Source of the DNA: Orychophragmus violaceus
Lineage: Eukaryota; Streptophyta; Magnoliopsida; Brassicales; Brassicaceae
Reading direction: 5' to 3'
DNA: 64,000 bases
Assembly: GCA_030180135.1 (NCBI GenBank)
Contig: CM058236.1
Coordinates: forward strand, 51,983,728-52,047,727
This document shows positions 23,693-33,786 of this stretch, in pieces. Position 1 is the first letter of the stretch, and every line of letters begins with the position of its first letter. Below the pieces are notes generated by a model, which did no database searches, had not been told where the DNA came from, and was given only the letters and a program-made list of their open reading frames with translations. The position numbers and the translations under genes are program-made.

Positions 23693-24219
23693 AAGTCAAA
23701 ACAACCCAATTGGTGCAAACAGTTCCTGAATAACAACATTGGCGCGTATAAGTTATTGAAGCAGGTTGGGAGTGCTCTAGGGGTGGTTGATTTCATTAAA
23801 ATCACCCACAATGAGCCAAGGAACCGATTTCAGCGAGTATGTTACACAAACATTTAGAAGATCGACCCAAAGATCCGCTCTAGAACTGCATTAGTTTGCT
23901 GCATAGATGGTGGTATAAGTGAAGGAGCTGAAGGAAGGTATAGAGATTTCACAGGTAAGGGACTGGGGGGATTGGTGAAGGACCTTTAACTTGACTGGGT
24001 CTTTCCAGATCGTTATAATCCGTCCATCAGGGTAAGAAGAATGGTTTGAAACAAAATGCCAATCCTTGCAAAGCTTATTCATCAACTGGTTAAGGTTATG
24101 ATCCTTGATATGGGTTTCAAGTAAGGAACCAAAAATGGTTGGTGGCTAGCCAACCATCTACAAAAGAGGTATGCTTGTCCGGCTCATTAAGTCCACGGAC
24201 ATTCCAAAAAAAGTTTTTT
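23693..24219 (-). pseudogene. LINE ORF2 endonuclease, N-terminal part
   Basis: On the minus strand ORF2 opens at an ATG at 24217-24219 with NIKNFFWNVRGLNEPDKH. It then shows WHFVSNHSSYPDGRIITIWKD, HQSPQSLTCEISIP and TTIYAAN (24085-23891), followed by PWLIVGDFNEI near 23800, which holds metal- and phosphate-binding residues of the APE-like endonuclease. Frameshifts occur near 24130 and just after DFNEINHP. The frame ends in CFDLR at the copia target site. Confidence 0.88.
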
Positions 24220-24343
24220 ATATTCATAGGGAAGGGTTTGAGCACTCCTCAAAAGGAGGAGCACCGTCAAAAACAAAAGAAAGGTTAGATTTAACTAGGG
24301 ATGAAGGAGAAAGGGAGGTTTTATCCCAAAACGGGTTGGTATT
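24220..24343 (-). pseudogene. LINE ORF1, last codons
   Basis: This reads NTNPFWDKTSLSPSSL and ends at a TGA overlapping the ORF2 start codon, ATGA-like (plus-strand TCAT near 24216). The preceding residues SFL-N lie at 37294 onward beyond the gypsy insertion, and the frame joins across GTATT. Confidence 0.8.
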
Positions 24344-24879
24344 TGTGAGATCCGGGATTCACACTAAGAATTTGTATTCGTGGATTTGGACTTTAGGATA
24401 TAGAAATGGTATAGTTTCCTATGAATCAAAGACTTTATTGAGATTGATCGTCGAGATAGAACAAACACAATCGAAAAGAGAGTACAAAGTATGATGACCG
24501 AGCTATCTAGTCGAAGTGTTCTAAGCTAGGGTTGGAATATCTTGAAATGATCGCCACTTCGTCTTTTAAATAGTCTCGACTCTGATCTCTCTGTTCCGAT
24601 ATTTCGGCCTCTCCTTCGTAACGATCCCCGTGATTCTTGCGGATCAGTTGAACTGGCAAAGACCGAGTAGCTCTATCTCCACGTCGTCTCCTGCCGAGCT
24701 CGAGCTCGATCGCCTCTTACTTCGGCATCGCTTGGGCCTTGTCAAAGCGTCATACGTTAGGGCCCAACAATTGAATCGGCTCGTCTCTTCGTCTTTGATC
24801 CTGGAACGGGCTCATAGATATGAGCCTTTGTTTTATTTGTTAAGGGCCGGATTTCCTAGAGGGAAATCCAGTACCAACA
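24344..24879 (-). repeat. 3' LTR of the gypsy element
   Basis: 536 bp, nearly identical to 36752-37288. The open frames inside it are shared by both LTRs and have no domain resemblance. Confidence 0.95.
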
Positions 24880-25466
24880 ATAGCCCCCCACCAGCCCATT
24901 GATATCGAGAAGTCGAGGTTAATGGGCGGTGGACGTTATCGGGAAAACGCGCGCATGTCTCGGGTGGCGAAAACCTAATGATTACTCTCGCCCCATCCGT
25001 AGATCTTGTTTTGATCCAACGATCAAGGGCGAGCGCGTGGGACGAGCCGAACTGCTTTTTAGCGCGTCTGCAGCCGTGGCGTGTATTGGTTTCATATCTT
25101 ACCGTGGATCTGGTCGATCATCAACGGCTAAGATTTAAGGGTCGCGAAGAGTCTTTTCAGGCTCGTTCTTCTGCTGATGTGACCTAATTGTCGCGCATTC
25201 GTAACCGTTGATTTCAGATCAACGGTTAGAGTAGAAGGAAAGCGAGGAGTCCAAATCACCTTGATTTTCTCGTAATTATTACGAGTTCGGGATCGTGCGG
25301 TTGAGATTTTGCACGATTCCCACTATAGCTTTCTCATATTTACCGAGGATAATTTCTTCTCTTCCCACTTTCGCTTCTTCTTCCACTTTTGCTCTGGTTT
25401 TTCTTCTGTCATCGGAAAAATTCTCCTCCTAGGCAAAAACTCTAGCTTTTTTTTACATAGTTCTCT
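24880..25466 (+). promoter_or_regulatory. Polypurine tract and presumed promoter/5' UTR of the antisense gene
   Basis: The complement of 24880-24897 (GGGCTGGTGGGGGGCTAT) is the plus-strand priming tract of the element. The remaining 570 bp sit upstream of the antisense gene start and contain a palindrome CGTAATTATTACG at 25270-25282 and a pyrimidine-rich leader (25370-25440). No clear TATA box was found, so the promoter role is inferred from position. Confidence 0.5.
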
Positions 25467-27811
25467 ATGGCTTTAAGAGACGCGACGGGTGCCAGTACAA
25501 GCACTACAGCGGGTTCGTTCAGCCCACATCCGCCGTCTTCCCTAACCGCAAATCATATCAAACGGTTGCGGAGGACTTGCCGGATTCCGCCGGAGGTGGA
25601 AATAGTGATTCCTTCACCGGCGATGTCACCGAAGACTGCGGTGGAGGGTTATTGCTGTGCTTCGTACACATATTTCGAGAAGTGCGGGCTTTTCTTCCCC
25701 ATTCCTCGCTTGATTTCTCTGGTTCTAGCCCAGCTTCAATTGGCGTTCCATCAGATGACGCCGAACTTTGTCCGGTATGTCATTGGACTTGGGGTCAGAG
25801 CCGCAGAAGCAGGAATAGAGTTTGGGCCCGAGGAACTTATGCGGGTCTGCTCTGTGAAGAACAATACTCGCTTCCCGGGGACGTACTATCTCTCGCCTCG
25901 CTTTGGGCGGATCCTCGAAGATGTCCCGACGAAGGATGTATGGAAGGATCGATACTTCTTTTTCAGGGTAACTCATCATTCGGTCAGGGATTTCGACTAT
26001 TCGGTCATTCTGTCTCGGTGGACGTCTAGCGTTGGTAAGAGCCAAGTTTTAACACTTGATTCTTGTTGACCGTCGGGTTATCCCTTATTATATATATATA
26101 TATATATATTCTTTTAGTAGAAGCTCCAGAATCGCTCGCTATGAACCCGATTACGGAGACTCTGATAACCCAGCTGAGAGAGGGCGCTGTTAATTGGGGC
26201 AGTTTTACGGTAGAACGCGTACCAGCTGTTCTACGGATCGATGCTAGGCGGGCTCCTCTGGATCGTCCACAGGTTCACCTAAACCTGCCACATCCTCCCG
26301 TTTCTTCTCAGGCCCCTCGGGCTCCAGTTATTCAGCCTCCGCTCCATATTTTCGAGCAAACGGGAGAAGGTGAGTCGTCTGGTTGCGAAGTCTGGTTTTT
26401 GCTATCGCAATTCGTCTGACTTGCTTGCTTCTATTTTTTTTATGTAGCTCGACCTCTCCCAGATGGTGGCTCGACTGCTCGCACGCCTCCTCGCGGGAGG
26501 GTGTCTCGTAGAGTGAGCAGTCGCAGGAACGGGAAAGATCCGGTTGATCTGGTTGATAGGATAGAGGCGCCTGGTTTGAGCAGTGCTATCCTCTTCGCCC
26601 TCGGTCAGGCCCCTTCTCCTCCTCCTGCTTCTCCTCCTCCTCCTGCTCAGACCTCGTCCCTTCTGCCGACGGGTCCGGAGGGGACGGTTATGGGGGTCAT
26701 CGACGCGACTCTCCCCTCGGCTGAACGAGAGGTGGGTTTGCCTCAGTCTAGAGGAGCCGCTCCTTGCGGCTCTCAACCGGATTTATCCGGGGAGGAAGGT
26801 CGCCGGAGTCGAGGGAGCTCTCTTCCTCCTTCGCCGAAGCGTCGTAAAGTAGACGTGGGAAGGAGTCCGGAAGGATCGGACCGAGAAGAATGCTTGACTG
26901 TGGACGATCCAGAAGGTGTGGTTCGTCTGCTGAGGCGCGTTAGGCCTGTTGATTCTCAGCTCCCGGCTACCGGGGAATTGATCCTCGGTAGTGCGTATTC
27001 CGAGATGATGGCGGTTATCGGGAAGGTGAGACGTTTTTGCTTTTGTCTCCTTTTCTCTTTAGTTTTTTCTTCTTCCTTTTTGCTAACCCAACGCCTTTCG
27101 CAGGCTGTAGAAGCTTTGAATACGTATGCGGTTCGATCTGAGAACGAGGTGCTGGACGCTCAGACCTACGCGCTCGAGTCTGCTCGGGAGGCTGCTACCC
27201 AAATGAATGCCGAACTTCAGGAAGCTTTAGCTAGAGAGGAGAGACTGAAGAGGAGGGTCGCGGACCATGCTGCTGCGGAGGCAAGGATTGCGCTCCTCGA
27301 GAGGAGGGAAGAGGAGCTATCTTGTCAGCTTAGCGCCGCCGAGAGGCGAATTCGGACTGTGGAAGAGTCGAGCCGGGTCGAGCTTCGTAAGGCTCGAAGA
27401 GAGCTCAACGATCAGTATCTGGCGATCCTGGCCGGAGTTAAGGAGAAGGCCGAGAAGAGGAAGAACAAAACCAGTGCTGAGATTCGTCTTCAGGAGACTT
27501 TGGCCAACATCGAGCTTATTGCTGAAATCGCGGCTGGGGAGGTGGATCTGAACCAAGAGGTGCTCAAGTTAGCCGAGAAGAAGCGACTCGCTATGGCGGA
27601 GATGGAGGCCGAAGCGTTCTCCGATTTCAGCATTGGCAAGCTTGCTTTGCCGGTTGTTTCGGAGGACTCCGTGGCCATGACCGATCCTTCTCTCGTTCCT
27701 CCGACTGGGACCGATCCGAGAATGACTGACGAGGTCGAATCTCGGCCGAGAAGTGAGGCAGGAGACGAGGCGGAGGTCCAGACCGGAGGCTCCTCTTTTG
27801 CTGCGTTTTGA
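25467..27811 (+). CDS. Intact four-exon antisense gene of the gypsy element (aORF)
   Basis: Exons 25467-26034, 26118-26369, 26448-27025 and 27104-27811 add to 2106 bases, 701 codons plus stop, with no in-frame stop. Introns are 83, 78 and 78 bp with GTAAGA..TTTTAG, GTGAGT..TGTAG and GTGAGA..TCGCAG borders, in phases 1, 1 and 0. Exon 1 has YFEKCGLFFPIPRLISLVLAQL and LTPNF-like MTPNFVRYVIGLG, resembling the Pfam family 'putative gypsy type transposon' (PF04195). Exon 3 has Pro runs, Arg/Ser-rich stretches and SPKRRKVDVGR, a likely nuclear signal. Exon 4 is a long Glu/Arg/Ala coiled coil. Extra antisense genes are known in Tat elements; their job is unknown. Splicing was inferred from frame and signals only. 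Confidence 0.85.
26089..26110. repeat. (TA)n microsatellite in intron 1
   Basis: A TA run lies just upstream of the intron 1 acceptor of the antisense gene. Confidence 0.9.
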
Positions 27812-28390
27812 GTGACTCCTCGTTGTCGTTGCCCGAGAGGGCTTTCAATTTCCTTTTAAGACTTCTGTTCCCACTGGGGGTTTTTTTTTTTTCGTTTCGG
27901 TGTTTCCCTTAGTGGGCTTTTTGTTCGAACTCGAGGACATCGTGTCCTCTTCTTTTTTTTTATGAATTGCTTTCGAATCTTTCATGCCTTAGCATAGATT
28001 TTACTGTTTTGATGCTTCATCATAGAGTTTGGCCGTTATGGCAACTTGAACCTCTTCGGAGGGGTCGACAAATAACTTGTCTCGAATTACCTTAGGGAGT
28101 TCTTTGTGAACTTTCAGGTCGATTGTACGCGAGGTACAACTCCTTCGTAGTGTAGGATTCGAGCTTAACGTTGGATGCTTTCGAAATTGCTGAATATAAG
28201 GAATGCTAAGTATATAGGAACGAATCGAAGTAGACTTACAAATGTCTGATTTGGAGTGTGTGCAGGGGTCGTTTGCTTGAATAACTGTTTCGACCTCGTT
28301 GTCTTTTGCTTGAAGGGAGGGGGTAGCCCCACAATTCTTTTAATCCGTATAAGGTTTAGAAGAATTATAGGTTTTGGAAGGATCGCTCTG
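27812..28390. other. Noncoding spacer after the antisense gene
   Basis: The sequence is T-rich directly after the stop (27880-27960), consistent with a 3' UTR. No gene recognised. Confidence 0.5.
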
Positions 28391-28405
28391 GATCTCGTTC
28401 TTTGG

Positions 28406-28804
28406 GACGATCATTTCAGTTCGTTCGATTTGGGAGGACCATTTTAGGTCGCTTGTTTTTGGGGCGATCATTTCACTTCGTTCGAATCGGAAGGACCATT
28501 TTAGGTCGCTTTGTTTGAAGGGATAATTTCATATCACTTGATTCTGGGAGAGGTCGTTTGAGATCTCTCGGAAGGGATAATTTCATATCGCTTGTTTATG
28601 AAGGGATAATTTCATATCGCTTTATCTTTTTGGAGAGATAATTTCATATCGCCTGATTTTGGGAGAGGTCATTTCAGGTCGCTCGGAAAGGATAAATTAA
28701 TATCGTTTGTTTTCGAAGAGATTATTTCATATCACTTTAGCTTTTGAAGAGATAATTTCATATCGCTTTGCTTCTTGGAGAGATAATTTCATATCACTTT
28801 ATAG
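28406..28804. repeat. Minisatellite, unit about 35-40 bp
   Basis: About ten degenerate units carry GGATAATTTCATATCGCTT-like or GACCATTTTAGGTCGCTTG-like cores. Variable arrays between pol and the 3' end are typical of Tat elements. Confidence 0.85.
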
Positions 28805-28946
28805 AATGTAATGGTGAGGTATTTCGCAACGAATCTAACTTTTACGACAGAAAGAGGCATTGGATTGAGAGACTTATTTTGATTTCACAAAGATAAGTTA
28901 GTGTGACTTCGTCAGAAGTTGTTGAGCTCGGTAAGAGCTTTGTGTT

Positions 28947-28960
28947 GGGGGGGGGGGGGG
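28947..28960. repeat. Homopolymer G run
   Basis: A run of about 14 G (C on the element's coding strand) downstream of integrase. Length may be unreliable in sequencing or assembly. Confidence 0.8.
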
Positions 28961-29039
28961 CTGCGCTCGAAGTCGAGCTGCCTACGTACCCTTTTAAGGG
29001 GATCAAGCCATTTCGTAGTTCGATTATGTTGATGTACTC

Positions 29040-30524
29040 TTAGTGGAAGTACTTTTTGAGGTTGATGATGTTCCAAGGTCGTAGTTCTGGCTTCTGGGTT
29101 TCCACCGACTTGAGTTGGTAGACCCCGTCCTTTACAATGTTGGTGACCTGGTAAGGACCTTCCCACTTTGCTCCTAACTTTCCAGCGTGTTCTTCCTTTT
29201 TATGGTCGAACACTTTCTGTAAGACGAGCTCGCCTACTTGAAACCATCGAGTTTTGATCTTGGAATCGTAGTAACGAGCTACGGCTTGTTGGTAGTTTTG
29301 GATTTGAGCTAGTGCGAGGTTCCTCCTTTCGTCGGCGAGGTCAAGCTTGTCAGTTATCATCTTGTTATTGAGTTCCTCTTGCCGTGGGCATTCTTCTTTG
29401 CGGATGCTTGACACGAGTATTTCGGCTGGTACTACCGCCTCGATCCCGTAAGCCAGCGAGAAGGGAGTCTCGCCGGTAGATTTGCGGGGGGTAGTCCGGT
29501 AGGCCCAGAGTACGGCTGGGAGCTCGTCGCTCCAGCTCGTTTTGCACTCATTGAGTCTTTTCTTGAGGCTGTTCATGATTGCCTTGTTAGCCGCTTCCGC
29601 CAGCCCATTCCGTTGGGGATAGCGTGGCGTTGAGTAGGTCAGCTTTATGTTCCACGATCTGCAGAACTCCTTGAAGGCGTTTGATATGAACTGAGAACCG
29701 TTATCAGTGACGATCTCGTGGGGTAGTCTGTGTCGGCAAACGATGTTTCGCCAGACGAACTCCTTAACATGAATGTCTTTGACTTTTTGGTATGACTCCG
29801 CATCAATCCATTTGGTGAAGTAGTCCGTTATTACCAATAGGTGCGTGGCTTTCTTTCTGCCGGACGCGACTAAGGGTCCCACGATATCCATTCCCCATCG
29901 CATGAATGGGTATGGCGATGAGATAGAGGAGATCTTATCCGACGCTTGGTGGATAATTGGGGCATGCTTTTGGCATTTATCGCACTTGTTGGAGAAGGTC
30001 TCGCATTCGGTGGCCATTGTCGGCCCAAAACAGCCTTGCCTTTTGATTCGCATGGCCAATGCTCGTCCTCCGGAATGGCTTCCGCAGGATCCGTCGTGTG
30101 CTTGTGTAATCACGGCTAGGGCTTGCTTTTTGTTGAGGCATTTAAGGTAAGGTCCGAAGAGACTCCTTTTAAAGAGCTCTCCTTGTGTGACGCAGTACCT
30201 TGCACTTTGTGTTTTGAGTTTCCGTGCCTCCCATTTGTCGTCAGGAACTTCGCCATTTGTAATGTATCGAATGATCGGAGTTCTCCAATCTTCGTCATTG
30301 TTAGGCTCGGGTCCTTGACTAGTGGATGCGGCTTGGATTGGTCCGTCGGGGACGTTCGCGACGTACACGGCGTTTCTTGGATCGAGGTCATCATCAATCT
30401 CGATGATGTCGCGACTGGTGTCCTTGGGACATTCTTTGTGCTCGACATCGTCCTTTATGGCGGGCCCGTCCCCTTTCAGGGACAGAGCTTTCAGGGCTAT
30501 GTCGATGCTCAGTTTTTCGATCCC
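29040..30524 (-). pseudogene. Gypsy integrase region, cut from RNase H by an insertion
   Basis: Integrase inserts cDNA into host DNA. The open frame to about 30545 has an HHCC zinc module (H150, H157, C188, C191), then the catalytic core with D220 (WGMDIVGP), D281 (VTDNGSQF) and E317 (NGLAEAAN), an exact DD35E spacing, and a C-terminal GPYQV-like domain ending LKKYFH. The domain itself is undamaged over 1.4 kb. It is separated from RNase H by the 1396-bp insertion, so it cannot be made as part of the polyprotein unless that is spliced or bypassed. The residues before about KLSIDIA come from the inserted element. Confidence 0.88.
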
Positions 30525-31920
30525 TGATAACAAGGATTTTTGCAAATCCTAGAGGTATCAATTCCTCAAGCTTATCGTGTAGCTATGAGGTATCGAACCA
30601 AATTTGGGAATGGATTGAGCCAATTTGAATACACTAAACCCTTAGAGTCAAGCAATCAAATTCAAATAGTGATCCTAAAGATTCTAGGTGCAATTAACAA
30701 TAAATAAGTGAACAAATTGAAGCAAGAGAGAACTAAGTAAATGACAATCAAGATAAAAGACAAGGCTTATAGGTTAAGGTCATTGACTAAAACTATCTAG
30801 AGCTAACAAGGATGTCTAATCAATCAACAAGAAGCTAATCTCAAGCAAGGAACATTAACAGTTGACTAATCCAATATCTTGGTACTAATCGCTTTTCCTA
30901 ATCATATTTCAAGATCAAATTGTCATTTGTGAAATAAGACAAGGCAAGCATTAACAATCAAATTCCATTAAGCTAATAATCACTCTAAACATTCATTCTC
31001 ATGAGTTAGAATGTGAAAATCCCCAAAAAGATCATAGCTTGCATTTCATCAAACACTTGGTGTGCAACAAAAGCCAAAGGATCTAGATTAACTTGATCAT
31101 GGATAACCTAGCATTAAGAACATCTAAAAGGGTGAGATCTATCATAAATAAGCCCTAAACATCCTTGATTCACTCTAAATAGCCCTAATCTACCTAACCC
31201 ATAATCCTTGATGAAGACTACTGACAAATCATACTTGGCCCAACAAAATCCATAAGAAAGATGTTAAGCATGATGATTTGTGAAAGATTAAAAGAAAGAG
31301 ATGAAGAATCAAAGCAAAACAACTCTTAGATTAAGAAAAGATTCAAACTTTGTCCTCCAAAGTACTTAGAACAAAAACAAAGCTTAAGATTCTCAAAATG
31401 AGTTTTTAGCTTATAAATGAACAGTAACTCGAACCGGGTCAACCCGGGACAAACCGGGTATTGACCCGATTCAAATCGGATCATGTGGCTTCGATGGGGA
31501 CAATACCGGCCGGTTTTGGTCGGTATTCCGACTTGGTATGCGCATATTGACCCCGTCTGGTCGGTATTCCGGGTCAGTATACCTCCCTGTCCAAAAATGT
31601 GATTTATGCAAAAGCGTTGATATTGACCCAGTTTGGTCAGTATACCCACTCAGTATTTTTCCCTGTGAATTTGTCCACTTTGCTCTCCTTTCTTTTTCAA
31701 TCCCTCAAGCTCCAAAACCTTCAATGCTCCATCATCCAATCTTCCAAACACCTATAAAGACCAAGAAACACTGCAAAGAGATCCTAAAATGCTAAATCCT
31801 AATCCTAGGCGCTTCTAGACTCTAAATGCAACAAAGATCAACAAGAAGACATGAATGAGCGCAAAATGAAGCTAAAACAAGAACATATCATAAGCTAAAA
31901 TGCATGAAAATGCATTAACA
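30525..31920. mobile_element. 1.4-kb unclassified insertion in pol
   Basis: The insert starts TGATAACAAGG and ends GCATTAACA, and it splits pol between RNase H and integrase. Flanks are TCGATCCC (30517-30524) and TCAATCCC (31921-31928), an 8-bp duplication with one mismatch. Removing it restores continuity of the polyprotein frame (VEGI to EKLSIDI). It is noncoding. A GC-rich part (31430-31660) repeats GGTCGGTATTCCG-like units. TG..CA ends would fit a solo LTR, but the 8-bp duplication fits a hAT-type element, so the class is open. Confidence 0.7.
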
Positions 31921-33786
31921 TCAATCCCCTCGACCGGTATGATCCTTTTGAGGTTATGATCTGATGTCGACGCTAATGCGGCTAGGGCATCGGCTGCGGT
32001 GTTTTCCCCTCGTGGGATTCACGTTAGATCAAAGAATTCGATCTGTTCGGCGAGCGTGTGGACAACCCGTAGGTATGCTTCCATCCGTTCGTCTTTGGCC
32101 TCGTAGTCGCCATGATATTGGCTCGTGACCAATTGGGAATCGCTGAAGGCGTCTACTTCCCGGGCTCCTATTGCTATCGCTAGTCTGAGCCCGGCTATTT
32201 AACGCTTCGTATTCTGCTTCGTTATTTGATGCGGCGAAGCCCAGTCTGAACGATTGTTCCAGTACTTCGCCCGTTGGGGAGACCAGTTTTACTCCGACTC
32301 CGGATCCTTGCCTCGAGGAAGCTCCATCGACGTAGAGTTTCCATCTTTGGGCCGAGGTCGGGTCGAGTTCGATGGTCGGAGGGAGCTCGATTATGAAATC
32401 TGCTAGTACTTGTGATTTTAGGCACGTTCGAGCTTTGTATTCTATGTCACACTCGCTAAGTTCGATAGCCCATTTGACCAATCGACCTGACTGGCTTGGA
32501 CTGTGAAGGATGGTTCTCAGCGGCTGAGAGGTCATCACTATGATCGAGTGCGATAGAAAGTACGGTCGGAGTTTCCGAGCTGATGTCACTAGTGCTAAGG
32601 CGAGTTTTTCCATGGCGGGGTACCTGGTTTCAGCGTCGATCAAGGTCTTACTGATGTAATACACCGGCCGTTGCTCATTTTGTTCTTCGCGAACCAGGAC
32701 TCCACTTACTGCTGTCGTCAAGATAGCTAGGTAGAGGTAGAGGGGTTCCCCTTCTACTGGTTTCGCCAGTATGGGTGGTTCGCTTAAGTAAGCTTTAAGC
32801 TGAGTGAACGCTTCTTCGCACTTTTCGTCCCAGAGGAACTTTTTGTTCGCTTTGAGCAAGTGATAGAAGGGTAGACATTTATCAGTCGACCTCGAGATGA
32901 AGCGATTCAGGGCAGCTATTTTACCAGTCAGGCGCTGGACTTCTCGCGTTGTTCTGGGAGATTTCATCTCTATGAACGTCGCGATCTGTTTGGGGTTCGC
33001 TTCGGTCCCTCTTTCGGTTACTAGGTAACCTAGGAATTCTCCTGAGGGGACCCCGAAGGTACACTTTGCTGGGTTGAGTTTCATCCCGTATTTATTGAGA
33101 ATGATAAAACATTCTTTTAGTTTTGGGATGTGATCCTCATACCTGGAAGATTTGACCAGCATATCGTCAATGTAGACTTCCATAGTTTTGCCTAGGAGTC
33201 CTGAGAACATCTTGTTGACGAGGCGTTGGTAAGTTGCTCCTGCGTTCTTTAGTCCGAAGGGCATGACTTTGTAGCAGTACGTGCCTCGGTCAGTTATGAA
33301 CGAAGTCTTTTCTTGGTCCTCGGGGTTCATTAATATTTGATTGTACCCCGAGAAAGCGTCCATGAAGGATGGTAGCTGATGTTCGGCGGTGGCTTCGACC
33401 AGCCGGTCAATGTGTGGGAGTGGAAAGCTGTCCTTCGGACATGCTTTGTTGAGATCCGTGAAATCTACACAGGCTCTCCACTTCCCATTCTTTTTCTTAA
33501 TCCCTACGGGGTTCACAAGCCAGTCAGGGTACTTGACCTCTCTGATCGATCCGATTTTTAATAATCGATCGACCTCGTCATTGATGGCTTGAGCTCGTTC
33601 CGGACCTAGTTTTCGACGCTTTTGTCTTACCGGTTTGTAGGTTGGGTCGACATTCAGCATGGCTGGTGACGTCGATATTGATCCCTTTCGTGTCTGCTGA
33701 AGACCGGGCAAAGGAGTCGACGTTTTGTTTAAGGAAAGAGACCAATTCGTTTTTGACTGGCTCTGATAGGTCGATTTCAATGCCAA
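31921..33786 (-). pseudogene. Gypsy reverse transcriptase and RNase H
   Basis: The minus strand encodes NVDPTYKPVRQKRRKLGPER, a finger block PVGIKKKNGKWRACVDFTDLN, MPFGLKNAGATYQRLV, the catalytic YIDD at residues 205-208 of the 585-codon frame, and connection/RNase H with VSGVLVREE and WKLYVDGASSRQGSG. Damage: a 2-base loss near 33658 (the first ~44 residues of the frame are out of phase), an extra base near 32195 in an A/T run, and a TGA near 32022 where the RIPRGEN-like motif should be. RT itself between these points is open. Confidence 0.92.

Larger units (their letters stand above)
23693..24343 (-). mobile_element. L1-type LINE, middle segment
   Basis: This is the part of the LINE left between the copia and gypsy insertions. 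It holds the ORF2 endonuclease N-terminus and the last 40 or so codons of ORF1. Its left flank is the second ATCTT copy, and its right end GTATT (24339-24343) is the target duplicated by the gypsy element. Confidence 0.9.

Noticed and set aside
24630..24902. 90-codon frame in the gypsy LTR, also seen at 37038-37268
   Set aside because: It is shared because the LTRs are identical. No protein family match, and it would be antisense to the LTR transcript.
28406..28804. Short regular repeats considered as a CRISPR-like array
   Set aside because: Eukaryotic retrotransposon context, degenerate units without unique spacers, no cas genes.
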